DNA of 26,283 bases from Lachnospiraceae bacterium (GCA_009774395.1 VSNQ01000059.1:1-26283), one strand, 5' to 3'; shown: positions 15,721-23,546, counted from the stretch's first letter. Notes: generated by a model from the letters alone, not told the origin. Made by a program: numbers and translations.

Positions 15721-15948
15721 TTATGCAACACTACTCTTCACCATGAAACCAGAAGTAGAATCTCCACTTAACAGAATATCTCCTATAACAATAGTTAGGC
15801 AGTTCCCATATTTTTCTATTTGTTTATCATAAATTGCCTGAAATTTTTCAACACGACTGCTAAGAGGAACAAGCCAAAGCAAGGATGTTTTTTCATCACG
15901 CATACAATAAAAAGTTGGGCGATAATTGCCGTTTTCCTTATTTTGCAT
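15721..15948 (-). pseudogene. Fragment resembling a type III toxin–antitoxin toxin
   Basis: The minus-strand open frame of 75 residues has a stretch NYRPTFYCMRDEKTSLLWLV followed by PLSSRVEKFQAIYDKQIEKY. This is reminiscent of endoribonuclease toxins of the ToxN/CptN superfamily, whose N-terminal strands carry an RP...PLSS pattern. Full-length family members are about 150–170 residues, so at most the N-terminal half is present, and residues after about 56 (SGDSTSGFMVKSSVA) do not fit. There is no ribosome site before the ATG, and the frame is closed five codons upstream. No tandem antitoxin RNA repeats are visible at 15950–16100. The family link is from memory and tentative. Confidence 0.35.
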
Positions 15949-16356
15949 GAGGTTAGAATATTAAAAAGTAAAACAAATTATCCCTTTTTTGCTTATTTTA
16001 TTTAAGATAAAGATAAAAATACAAGTGCAGAAGCAGTTACCGAAGAAGAACATTGCATATTGATGTGACAGCTCTTTTTTTGCGCAAAAATTTATACTTA
16101 TCACTTGACAATATTGCATAGAGCTTATGAGCCAGGATGAGATTGCAGTCATGGATGGGGGGGGAAGCGGTGGATAGCATGTACCTATACAAAATCCGAA
16201 TCATCCTGTATCATAGAGTCAGGATGGCTCGGATATACTGTTATTATTATTCTTTTCAGGCTTACGGCAGTGTTCCGGGAGAGTTGGCGATACATTACGC
16301 ATAATGCCGATTACTACGGAATCCCTATAATTCCTTATAACTTATTTATAAAACTA
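15949..16356. other. Gene-poor stretch with a leader-like frame and hairpin
   Basis: I see no intact gene in these roughly 400 bases. They contain the leader-like frame at 16127–16177 and a 13-position hairpin (16196–16208 with 16220–16232; 11 pairs, one wobble, one mismatch) without a T-run. A TTGACA at 16104–16109 has no convincing -10 partner. Short minus-strand frames here lack ribosome sites and family resemblance. Confidence 0.5.
16127..16177 (+). pseudogene. Possible double-glycine leader frame interrupted at a G8 tract
   Basis: The frame reads MSQDEIAVMDGGGSGG and stops. The part SQDEIAVMDGG fits the LSxxELxxIxGG leader pattern cut by peptidase-containing ABC exporters. Eight consecutive G (16157–16164) lie exactly on the Gly-Gly codons. 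One extra G would open a 69-codon frame (16165–16371) containing two cysteines near its start. The leader is short and lacks a clear ribosome site, so this may be debris, chance, or a phase-variable or broken peptide gene. Confidence 0.3.
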
Positions 16357-16401
16357 TTGTTGATGTTCCTTTGACCGTATATAATATAGCGTACAAAGGA
16401 A
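16357..16401 (+). promoter_or_regulatory. Promoter with overlapping inverted repeat upstream of the LytTR gene
   Basis: TTGTTG (16357–16362), a 17-bp spacer and TATAAT (16380–16385) form a reasonable sigma-A promoter. A perfect 8-bp inverted repeat TTCCTTTG (16366–16373) and CAAAGGAA (16394–16401) brackets the -10 box, a layout expected of a repressor site. Confidence 0.6.
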
Positions 16402-16421
16402 TAAGAAAATCCAGTAATAAT

Positions 16422-16492
16422 TGTATCTTGGTAGGACGAAAATGTATCTTGGTTATAGAGAGATTTCTTTTAGCGAAAGATTATGCTATAAC
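16422..16492 (+). promoter_or_regulatory. LytTR-type direct repeat and extended -10 promoter
   Basis: The 11-mer TGTATCTTGGT is repeated exactly at 16422–16432 and 16443–16453, a 21-bp period (two helical turns). LytTR proteins such as AgrA bind paired direct repeats at this period. Downstream is an extended -10, TGCTATAAC (16484–16492), with no matching -35, as expected of an activator-dependent promoter. The start would be near 16499, giving a very short leader before the ribosome site. Confidence 0.55.
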
Positions 16493-16510
16493 TTGTTAAG
16501 GGGTGAGAAA

Positions 16511-16960
16511 ATGAAAATAAAGACAGAACAGGATTTATCTTGTAACGAAATAGAAGTAATAATTAAATATCCCCAAAAGGACAAGCAAGTTCATCGTATT
16601 ATAGATTTTTTGCAGTCATTTGATATGCAGATAAAATGTGCTGGTGATAATGCCGAGCAAATAATAAATATTTTAGATATTTACTACATAGAGAGCGTTG
16701 ACAAAAAGACTTTTGTATATCTTGAAAATACAGTGTACCGTACAGATTTTCGGTTATATCAGCTAAAAGATAAATTAAGAGCATACGGTTTTGTGCAAAT
16801 CAGTAAATCATGTATCTTAAACATCAACACATTGGAAAGTATTAGACCTCTTTTCAATAGCAGAATGGAAGCAACATTGAAAAATGGTGAGAAAGTTAAT
16901 ATCAATCGTAATTATTTGAATGGAGTAAAAAATGCATTGGGAGGAGATAAAGAAGTATGA
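16511..16960 (+). CDS. LytTR-domain transcription regulator
   Basis: The 149-residue protein consists of an unassigned N-terminal part (1–44) and a LytTR DNA-binding domain (about 45–145). The domain shows IYYIESVDKKTFVYLEN, FVQISKSCILNINTLESIRP and the closing NINRNYLNGVKNAL. There is no receiver domain, so it is not a classical response regulator. The pattern is that of LytTR regulatory systems, where the regulator is restrained by a membrane partner encoded next to it. ATG 16511 follows AAGGGGTGAG; the longer in-frame start (16421) would overlap the operator repeat. It overlaps the next gene by four bases (ATGA), so the two are translationally coupled. Confidence 0.88.
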   Translation: MKIKTEQDLSCNEIEVIIKYPQKDKQVHRIIDFLQSFDMQIKCAGDNAEQIINILDIYYIESVDKKTFVYLENTVYRTDFRLYQLKDKLRAYGFVQISKSCILNINTLESIRPLFNSRMEATLKNGEKVNINRNYLNGVKNALGGDKEV

Positions 16961-17355
16961 AAAAGAATATTGTAAATATTTTGGCTACAACAGGAATTTC
17001 CTTGCTGCTGCTTTCAGTCGTTGCTCTGTTTTTTCATGCGAGTTGTATTTATTTGGAAACAGTGTTTCAGGCTTTTTGTATAAACATCATTACTCATATA
17101 GGAATAATGATTATTCAAAAAATCGAATTAAGAAATATTTTTGCTGAAATGGTGCTGGAAATCCTATTTATAGTGGGTGAACTTCTTGTGTTTGGGCGAT
17201 TGTTTCATTGGTTTACAAGTTTATCATTTTTACTGCTTGTTTTTATGGGAGTTGTAATATATATCATTTCATATTTTTTGAATTTGCTGCAAATGAAACA
17301 AGAAGCAATAGAAATCAATTTGTTAATTAAAAACCGAAATAAAAATCAAGACTAA
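16957..17355 (+). CDS. DUF3021-like four-helix membrane protein, LytTR partner
   Basis: The 132-residue protein has four predicted membrane segments (about 6–28, 36–54, 62–84 and 89–111) and a charged C-terminal tail ending LLIKNRNKNQD. The fourth segment leading into FLNLLQMKQEAIEINLLIK resembles the DUF3021 family found beside LytTR regulators. In the streptococcal HdrRM and BrsRM systems the membrane partner inhibits the regulator and expression controls bacteriocin or competence genes. The same role is inferred here from the coupled overlap with the LytTR gene. Confidence 0.75.
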   Translation: MKKNIVNILATTGISLLLLSVVALFFHASCIYLETVFQAFCINIITHIGIMIIQKIELRNIFAEMVLEILFIVGELLVFGRLFHWFTSLSFLLLVFMGVVIYIISYFLNLLQMKQEAIEINLLIKNRNKNQD

Positions 17356-17392
17356 GAAAGACAACCACCAAAACTATTCAGAGGAAAGAAAA

Positions 17393-18217
17393 ATGGAAAA
17401 AAGAAGAACAATACGTGTTATCAGTTTGATATTTATTATGTTAATGATTATTAGAGCAATAGAAATTGTTTTTATAAAAACCGACCAAACATGGATTGGT
17501 GAAAATATATTGCATAAAATCTGTTGTATTTTGCTGATATGGATTGCGTTGGATATGCTTAGACTTCATTGGAGTGATTTGGGATTTTCAAAAAAAGGGT
17601 TATTTGCTGGTTTGAAATATGGTCTTGCTCTTGGCATAAGCACTTTTTTTCTTTCTTATGTTGCCGAGTTTATTGTTTTGTTTGTAATGGGGAAACACGC
17701 ATCTTTACGATTTTACATTACGAATTTTTCACTTACGCAGTCACATACAAATGGCAGTTCTTTGTTAGCAGTGGTAGTGTGCGTTATTGGCAATATTATA
17801 AATGTCTATGCAGAAGAGGGGCTGTTTAGAGGACTGTTTTGTAAAATCGGCATACAATACTCTCAAAAGACAGCTAATAAAATACAAGCTCTGCTTTTTG
17901 GAATATGGCATATTACCAATGTAATAAATCCTCTCCTTGACGGTTCTATGAATATCGCTATGGCGGCTTTTATGGGGATAGGATATATACTATTGTCGGG
18001 AATTTTAGCCTATGAATGGGGTATGTGTGCAGCATTGTCAGGAACGCTTTGGATAGGTGCATCAGAACATTTATTTAACAATTTTATAAGCAACTCTTTG
18101 CATACGGTGACAGAAACCGGGGCAGATGAATTGATGATAATTAGAATTACTCTATCCAATATTTTATCTTTGATATTTGTTTTGATTATCTCTCAGAAAA
18201 ATATACATAGCAAATGA
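17393..18217 (+). CDS. CPBP-family intramembrane metalloprotease
   Basis: The 274-residue polytopic membrane protein carries all three CPBP (Abi) motifs: EExxxR (Glu141-Glu142, Arg146), FxxxH (Phe169, His173) and HxxxN (His226, Asn230). Bacterial members serve as bacteriocin-immunity proteins (PlnI/SkkI type) or peptide-processing proteases. It starts 37 bases after the DUF3021-like gene with AGAGGAAAG upstream, so it is probably the effector of that LytTR unit. The nearby leader-like remnant makes a self-immunity role attractive but unproven. Confidence 0.88.
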   Translation: MEKRRTIRVISLIFIMLMIIRAIEIVFIKTDQTWIGENILHKICCILLIWIALDMLRLHWSDLGFSKKGLFAGLKYGLALGISTFFLSYVAEFIVLFVMGKHASLRFYITNFSLTQSHTNGSSLLAVVVCVIGNIINVYAEEGLFRGLFCKIGIQYSQKTANKIQALLFGIWHITNVINPLLDGSMNIAMAAFMGIGYILLSGILAYEWGMCAALSGTLWIGASEHLFNNFISNSLHTVTETGADELMIIRITLSNILSLIFVLIISQKNIHSK

Positions 18218-18287
18218 TGTATACAAACGTAAAAAAATAAAAGTAACCATAAACCATGCACCGCCCTACTGGGAGCGGGAATCATCT

Positions 18288-18431
18288 ATGCTTTGCACAG
18301 AAGCATACAGAGAACACATCATGTATACTTTCAATGGCTATTGCAAAACCGTCATACGCTTTGCACCGAATTATATGGATTCTTGTGTTGTCATTATGGT
18401 TTTGGGAAGAAAGGAAGGGGATAGCAAATGA
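18288..18431 (+). CDS. 47-residue frame, possible sigma-factor N-terminal remnant
   Basis: The frame starts at ATG 18288, contains YREHIMYTFNGYCKTVIRF and ends at TGA 18429–18431, overlapping the response-regulator start by four bases (ATGA). The stretch resembles the N-terminus of small sigma-factor-like proteins on conjugative elements of Clostridia; the resemblance is from memory. No clear ribosome site precedes it, and the start lies in a 7-bp hairpin (18287–18293 with 18301–18307). It may be a truncated relic or a short upstream frame that couples translation of the regulator. Confidence 0.3.
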   Translation: MLCTEAYREHIMYTFNGYCKTVIRFAPNYMDSCVVIMVLGRKEGDSK

Positions 18432-19114
18432 AACGGTTGTTTTTACTGGAAGACGATTTGAGCCTGATAAACGGGCTTTCTTTTGCTTTAAAAAAGCAAG
18501 GCTATGGAATAACGGTTGCCCGCACTACTTTGGAAGCGGATGTATTATGGGAAAGAGGAGAATATGATCTGGCTGTTTTGGATGTATCGCTTCCTGACGG
18601 CTCCGGATTTGATTTCTGCAAAAAGATACGGCAGACCTCAAAAGTACCCATTATGTTTCTTACTGCCGCTGATGAAGAAACAGATATTATCATGGGGCTG
18701 GACATCGGGGGTGATGATTATATTACAAAACCGTTCAAGTTAGCAGTTTTCCTTTCAAGGATCAATGCGCTGTTGCGCAGGAGTGAAAATTTCGGCACTG
18801 CTGTCACAGAATTAATTTCAGGCGGTATCTGTATCCAGCTTTTAAAAGGGGAAGTATATAAAAGGGGAGAACTTGTTGAACTAACGGCAAGTGAATATAA
18901 GCTGCTGTGCCTGTTTATGGAAAATCCTGACCAGATACTTTCTCAGGAGCAGATTTTGGGCAGATTGTGGGACGTGGACGGAAGCTATATAGATAACAAT
19001 TCCCTTACCGTGTATATCCGTAGGCTCCGTACAAAAATTGAGGATGATCCGGGAGAACCGAAACGGATTGTCACTGTTCGTGGTATGGGATATAAATGGA
19101 ACACTATGGATTGA
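18428..19114 (+). CDS. OmpR/PhoB-type response regulator
   Basis: The 228-residue protein has a receiver domain with phospho-acceptor Asp52 (LAVLDVSLPDGSG), Thr79 (FLTAADE) and Lys100 (ITKPF). A winged-helix output domain follows (about 128–226, ending VRGMGYKWN). It starts with ATG 18428 preceded by GGAAGGGG. The kinase gene follows nine bases after the stop. With the downstream ABC transporter this is the layout of peptide-antibiotic-sensing systems, so the likely target is the promoter at about 20170–20213. Confidence 0.93.
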   Translation: MKRLFLLEDDLSLINGLSFALKKQGYGITVARTTLEADVLWERGEYDLAVLDVSLPDGSGFDFCKKIRQTSKVPIMFLTAADEETDIIMGLDIGGDDYITKPFKLAVFLSRINALLRRSENFGTAVTELISGGICIQLLKGEVYKRGELVELTASEYKLLCLFMENPDQILSQEQILGRLWDVDGSYIDNNSLTVYIRRLRTKIEDDPGEPKRIVTVRGMGYKWNTMD

Positions 19115-19122
19115 GGTGTAGG

Positions 19123-20148
19123 ATGAAAATATTTGTAAACCGGAAAATCAAACGACTCTTTCATGGTATTCTGCTGTGCGTTTTATTTTTTACATTGATT
19201 GCGGTCTTGCTTATGGAGTTTGAAGTCAGAAATGCGGCAGTTTACACAATAGTCTGTTTTTTGCTGATGAGTGCTGCCATACTGGCAATCTGTTATGGGT
19301 ATTTTAGGGAACAGCATAAAATCATGGAACACGCCATATTACAGATTACAGAATATATATCTGGCAATAAGGATGTCACAATTGAATGTAATGATGAAGG
19401 TGAATTATACAGACTGTTCCATGAAGTAAATTCTCTGGTTGCGATCTTGAACGCCCATGCTGAGAACGAAAAAAATGCAAAGAAATTTTTGAAAAATACA
19501 ATATCTGACATTTCGCATCAGTTAAAGACACCCCTTGCAGCCCTTAATATTTATATGGGGCTGATACAGGACGAGGCGGAGGAACTGCCGACGATTCAGG
19601 AGTTTTCCCGGCTTTCCGAGCAGGAGCTTGACAGAATAGAAGGGCTGGTGCAGAACCTTTTGAAAATCACAAAGCTGGATGCGGGCATGATTGTGTTGGA
19701 AAAATCATTGGAAAATGTGTCGGAGATTGCGGAAAGCGTCAAAAAGCACTTCCTGTTCCGGGCTAGTCAGGAAGGAAAAGAAATCTGCCTGTCGGGCAGT
19801 GGGGAAACCGCATTTTTGTGTGATCGCAGCTGGATGATGGAAGCAATCAGCAACCTTGTAAAAAATGCCCTTGACCATACCAAAGAAGGCGACTGCATAC
19901 GCATGGAATGGTGGGTATCCGCTTCTATTGTCCAGATCACCATAAAGGATAATGGCAGCGGCATCTATCCAGAGGATTTACACCATATTTTTAAGCGGTT
20001 TTACCGAAGCCGTTATTCGAAAGACGCGCAAGGTATTGGTCTTGGGCTACCGCTGGCAAAAGCGATTGTAGAAGCCCATAACGGAACGATTGAGGTAGAC
20101 AGTACTTTAGGCAGGGGAACCTCTTTCACGATGAATTTTTTGATTTGA
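19123..20148 (+). CDS. Intramembrane-sensing sensor histidine kinase
   Basis: The 341-residue kinase has two membrane helices (about 13–32 and 38–60) with only about five residues between, so there is no external sensor domain. That hairpin is typical of kinases that read a partner ABC transporter in the membrane (BceS-like). The phospho-acceptor is His132 in SHQLKTP. The ATPase domain has Asn234/Asn238 (SNLVKNAL), DNGSG (266–270) and GIGLGLP (304–310). ATG 19123 is chosen because GAGGTGTAGG sits just before it; an earlier in-frame ATG (19096) lies inside the regulator gene. It is co-transcribed with the regulator. Confidence 0.92.
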   Translation: MKIFVNRKIKRLFHGILLCVLFFTLIAVLLMEFEVRNAAVYTIVCFLLMSAAILAICYGYFREQHKIMEHAILQITEYISGNKDVTIECNDEGELYRLFHEVNSLVAILNAHAENEKNAKKFLKNTISDISHQLKTPLAALNIYMGLIQDEAEELPTIQEFSRLSEQELDRIEGLVQNLLKITKLDAGMIVLEKSLENVSEIAESVKKHFLFRASQEGKEICLSGSGETAFLCDRSWMMEAISNLVKNALDHTKEGDCIRMEWWVSASIVQITIKDNGSGIYPEDLHHIFKRFYRSRYSKDAQGIGLGLPLAKAIVEAHNGTIEVDSTLGRGTSFTMNFLI

Positions 20149-20169
20149 AAAATCATATTCCAACAAAAT

Positions 20170-20213
20170 TGTAGGGTAATTGTAATATAGGTGTAGGATT
20201 TCTCTGCTATATT
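20170..20213 (+). promoter_or_regulatory. Response-regulator box and extended -10 ahead of the ABC genes
   Basis: TGTA recurs at exact 11-bp steps: TGTAGG (20170), TGTAAT (20181) and TGTAGG (20192). OmpR/PhoB-type regulators bind tandem half-sites at 11-bp spacing. A TGCTATATT extended -10 (20205–20213) follows, and no consensus -35 is present, which fits an activated promoter. The neighbouring regulator at 18428 is the natural candidate. Confidence 0.5.
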
Positions 20214-20268
20214 AAGGAACTGCAAGGAAATGATTTGAGGATTGTCAGTCAGCTTATTGCAGTTCCTT
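20214..20268 (+). other. Long inverted repeat at the ABC transcript start
   Basis: AAGGAACTGCAA (20214–20225) and TTGCAGTTCCTT (20257–20268) are a perfect 12-bp inverted repeat with a 31-base centre, 32 bases before the ATPase gene. No T-run follows, so a simple terminator is unlikely. It could be a leader hairpin or the end of a former insertion. Confidence 0.5.
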
Positions 20269-20299
20269 GTTATCAAAAACAGAAAGAGGTGTTTACACA

Positions 20300-20983
20300 A
20301 TGAATTTATTAGAAGTCAGTAATGTCAGTAAGACATACGGAAGCGGCGAAGCGGCCGTAAAGGCATTAAAAAAAGTTTCGTTTTCCGTTCCAAAAGGCGA
20401 GTACGTGGCGATTGTCGGAGAATCCGGCTCTGGGAAAAGTACGCTCTTGAATATGATAGGCGCACTTGATACGCCCACATCCGGCAAGGTAGTTATCAGT
20501 GGAAAGGAGATTTTTTCCATGAATGATCGCAAACTTACCATTTTCAGGCGCAGAAATATTGGTTTTATCTTTCAGGCATTCAACCTGATACCAGAACTGA
20601 CCGTAGAGCAGAATATTGTTTTTCCGGTGCTGCTTGATTACCAGAAACCGGACAGTAAGTATCTGGAAGAACTGCTTTCGGTGCTGAACCTGAAAGAACG
20701 CCGGAATCATTTGCCCAGTCAGTTGTCCGGCGGACAGCAGCAGAGAGTGGCGATTGGACGTGCTTTGTTTACCCGTCCGGCTTTAATCCTCGCAGACGAG
20801 CCGACAGGAAATTTAGATTCGCAGAATACCAGCGAAGTGATTGCGCTGTTAAAAGAAGCATCAAAGAAGTATGAGCAGACAATTATTATGATTACACACA
20901 GCCACAGTATTGCACAGACAGCAGACCGTATCCTGCAGGTGTCAGACGGGGAACTTACTGACTTGGGGAGGTGCAGGGAATGA
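20300..20983 (+). CDS. ABC transporter ATP-binding protein (LolD/MacB/BceA type)
   Basis: The 227-residue ATPase has Walker A GESGSGKST (40–48), Q-loop Gln92, signature LSGGQQQR (142–149), Walker B LILADEP with Asp166-Glu167, and H-loop His200. It belongs to the subfamily that pairs with FtsX-type permeases for peptide-antibiotic detoxification or lipoprotein and peptide export. ATG 20300 has AGAGGTG upstream; the longer in-frame start at 20267 falls in the inverted repeat. The stop overlaps the permease start by four bases (ATGA). Confidence 0.94.
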   Translation: MNLLEVSNVSKTYGSGEAAVKALKKVSFSVPKGEYVAIVGESGSGKSTLLNMIGALDTPTSGKVVISGKEIFSMNDRKLTIFRRRNIGFIFQAFNLIPELTVEQNIVFPVLLDYQKPDSKYLEELLSVLNLKERRNHLPSQLSGGQQQRVAIGRALFTRPALILADEPTGNLDSQNTSEVIALLKEASKKYEQTIIMITHSHSIAQTADRILQVSDGELTDLGRCRE

Positions 20984-23310
20984 AAAGTTATTTAAACCTT
21001 GTGTCTATTTCGGGTAAGGTGCGGAAACGGCAGAACCGCATGACGATTTTCTGTGTTATTATTTCTGTGCTGCTTGTGACTACGATTTTTAGTGTGGCGG
21101 ATATGTTCATCCGGGCACAAAGTGAGGGGCTGCAGCAGAAACATGGAAACTGGCATATCCGGTTGGAAAATATCTCTCAGGACATAGCGGAAGAAATCGC
21201 CCAGCGCCCGGATGTTGCCGCCGTCGGCTGGTTGGAAACATTTAACACGGACGCAGACAAGCCTTTCTATATCGGGGAGAAAAAAGCTGCATTATACGGC
21301 GCTGACAGTATTTATCTGGCAGAGCTTGTCAATGCCCTGGAAGAAGGCAGTCTGCCGCAGAGTGACAATGACATTATGCTTAGTTCCAATGCGCGCCTTG
21401 CGTTAGATGTAAAGATTGGTGACCATGTGACGGTGAAGACACCTTCGGGAGATACGGATTTTACGGTATGCGGTTTTGGGTCGGATGACGCTGACACTTA
21501 TCAGGGGCAGACCTATCTGGTTGCTGTATATATGATGCGGGATGCGTATATCGGGGTCATGGAACAAAACAATATTCCGATTAACCCGAGTTGTTATATT
21601 CAATTTCAGGATGTGTCAAAGGCATCCGGCATCATCTCGGAAATCAGGCAGCAGTATGATCTGCCGGAGGAAGATATTTCGGAAAATACAGCGATTATGG
21701 GTCTTGCCGGACAAAGCAGTAATAAATCTATGCATAATATTTACGGAATAGCGGTAATCTTGTTCGTTTTAGTATTATTGGCTGGCGTATTGATGATTTC
21801 CGGCAGTATGAACAGTAATGTAGCGCAGCGGACAAAGTTTTTTGGAATGATGCGCTGTATTGGTGCAAGCCGCCAGCAGATTATTCGGTATGTACGGCTG
21901 GAGGCATTAAACTGGTGCAAAACGGCTGTTCCGGTTGGGTTGATCACAGGTACGGCAATTGAATGGGGGATTTGTGCATTTCTCCGTTATGGAATTGGCG
22001 GTGAATTTGCCACTATGCCAGTATTTGCCCTCAGCCCTGTTGGGCTAATCAGTGGGGCGATGGTTGGAATTGTAACTGTCTTACTGGCAGCGCAGTCTCC
22101 TGCAAAACATGCGTCTAAAGTTTCTCCGATGGCAGCGGTTTCCGGAAATTCGGATACGGTGCTTTCTGTACGCCATACAACAAAACGGAAGATCAGAAAG
22201 GTTGAAAGGACACTGGGTATTCATCATGCAACAGCATCTAAGAAAAACTGGTTTTTATTGACAGCCAGCTTTTCACTCAGTATTATACTATTTCTTTGCA
22301 TTTCCGTAGGGTTGGATTTTGCGCATGAGCTGCTTCCCTCAATGCGGTCATGGCAGCCGGATATTACCCTTACTGGCTATGCAAATGAGCGTGTACTGGA
22401 TCAGAGTTTAAGTGATGCTATCAGCGGGATTGCCGGTGTAGAGCATATTTGGGGCAGTTCCTACATGGAAAATGTTCCGGTTACCTCTTCGCGGCAGGAG
22501 ATTAATCATGTAAATATAACATCATACAGCCAGTATATGCTGGACTGTGCAGAGGAGAGTCTTGTGCAGGGAAATCTATCGGAAGTTTATGGGGACAGCG
22601 GCAAGGCTATGACAATTTTTAATAAAGATAATCCGATCAAAGTTGGAGATATCATTCAGGTAGCGGGACAGGAGATTGAGGTTGTATGCGGCGTATCCAG
22701 TGGGCTGTATCCCAGTGAATACAGCATAATCTGTTCACAGGAAACGTTTGCCCGGCTGACAGGGGAAGAAAATTACAGTATGATAGGGATACAATTAAGC
22801 AGCAAGGCTGCGGATGAAACGGTAAAACAGATCAACAGTCTTACGGAAAGCAATGTTATTTTTGAGGATCAGCGCAGGCGGAATCAGGAAGATGCCAATA
22901 CCTATCTGGCTGTAAAATTTCTGCTGTATAGTTTTATGGCAATCATTGCGATGATTACGCTGTTTAATATTATCAACAGCATTTCTATGAGTGTAACTGC
23001 CCGGATAAAGCAGTATGGAGCGATGAGAGCGGTTGGTATGGATGGGGAACAGCTTACCCGGATGATTGCTGCGGAAGCCTTTACTTACGCTGGCTCCGGT
23101 CTTATCGTCGGCAGTGGCATAGGAATTGTTTTAAGCCGCTTTTTGTATGTGAAACTGGTTACACGGTATTTTGGAAGCCAGTGGAGCCTGCCGATCGTTT
23201 TGCTTGCTATTATTGTTGTATTCGATACCGTTTCTGCCGTGGCAGCAGTATATGCACCTGCAAAGCGGATTAGAAACATGCCAATTACAGCAACGATCAA
23301 TGAATTGTAA
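20980..23310 (+). CDS. FtsX-type ABC transporter permease with two FtsX domains
   Basis: The 776-residue permease has an N-terminal helix (about 22–42), a first extracellular MacB-PCD-like domain and a helix bundle (about 245–382). A cytoplasmic linker, a further helix (about 433–455), a second extracellular domain and three C-terminal helices follow. The cytoplasmic coupling motif appears twice, as FGMMRCIGASRQQI and YGAMRAVGMDGEQL, confirming the duplicated FtsX layout. It works with the preceding ATPase. Mechanotransducing transporters of this kind remove peptide antibiotics or signal to an intramembrane-sensing kinase, which is present here. It lacks the single very large extracellular domain of classic BceB, so the substrate is open. 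Confidence 0.93.
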   Translation: MKSYLNLVSISGKVRKRQNRMTIFCVIISVLLVTTIFSVADMFIRAQSEGLQQKHGNWHIRLENISQDIAEEIAQRPDVAAVGWLETFNTDADKPFYIGEKKAALYGADSIYLAELVNALEEGSLPQSDNDIMLSSNARLALDVKIGDHVTVKTPSGDTDFTVCGFGSDDADTYQGQTYLVAVYMMRDAYIGVMEQNNIPINPSCYIQFQDVSKASGIISEIRQQYDLPEEDISENTAIMGLAGQSSNKSMHNIYGIAVILFVLVLLAGVLMISGSMNSNVAQRTKFFGMMRCIGASRQQIIRYVRLEALNWCKTAVPVGLITGTAIEWGICAFLRYGIGGEFATMPVFALSPVGLISGAMVGIVTVLLAAQSPAKHASKVSPMAAVSGNSDTVLSVRHTTKRKIRKVERTLGIHHATASKKNWFLLTASFSLSIILFLCISVGLDFAHELLPSMRSWQPDITLTGYANERVLDQSLSDAISGIAGVEHIWGSSYMENVPVTSSRQEINHVNITSYSQYMLDCAEESLVQGNLSEVYGDSGKAMTIFNKDNPIKVGDIIQVAGQEIEVVCGVSSGLYPSEYSIICSQETFARLTGEENYSMIGIQLSSKAADETVKQINSLTESNVIFEDQRRRNQEDANTYLAVKFLLYSFMAIIAMITLFNIINSISMSVTARIKQYGAMRAVGMDGEQLTRMIAAEAFTYAGSGLIVGSGIGIVLSRFLYVKLVTRYFGSQWSLPIVLLAIIVVFDTVSAVAAVYAPAKRIRNMPITATINEL

Positions 23311-23331
23311 CAGGAATAAATGATAAAAATT

Positions 23332-23362
23332 TGCTGCACGATGGAAAAGCCCTCGTGCAGCA
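23332..23362. terminator. Hairpin after the permease gene
   Basis: TGCTGCACGA (23332–23341) pairs perfectly with TCGTGCAGCA (23353–23362). On the plus strand no T-run follows. On the minus strand AAATTTTTATC follows, so it may work better in that direction. It probably marks the end of the ABC transcript. Confidence 0.5.
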
Positions 23363-23375
23363 GAAGAATGTAAAG

Positions 23376-23546
23376 AGATAGCTTATTTTTGCGATGAAAA
23401 GCTGCGTTATCCATAACTATAACGGTGTTATCAAAAAGGCATGGCAATAAACACTTTTCGAACCAAAATTCAAAAAGTGTGGAATCTGTTGTTCCCTCGT
23501 ATTGCATAGGCGCTATTATTTTATTGCCAAGCTTAGAAACTATCAA
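23376..23546 (-). pseudogene. IS630-family transposase fragment
   Basis: The minus strand encodes IIAPMQYEGTTDSTLFEFWF and then VIVMDNAAFHRK, the region around the second catalytic Asp of IS630-type DDE transposases. Only about 57 of the 300-plus residues remain. The frame then runs into unrelated sequence towards the permease, and the first catalytic region is missing. There is no intact terminal repeat pair, so it is a dead insertion-sequence relic. Confidence 0.75.

Noticed and set aside
15961..16152. 63-codon minus-strand open frame
   Set aside because: Low-complexity hydrophobic translation, no ribosome site, no resemblance to a family, and it crosses the leader-like plus-strand frame.
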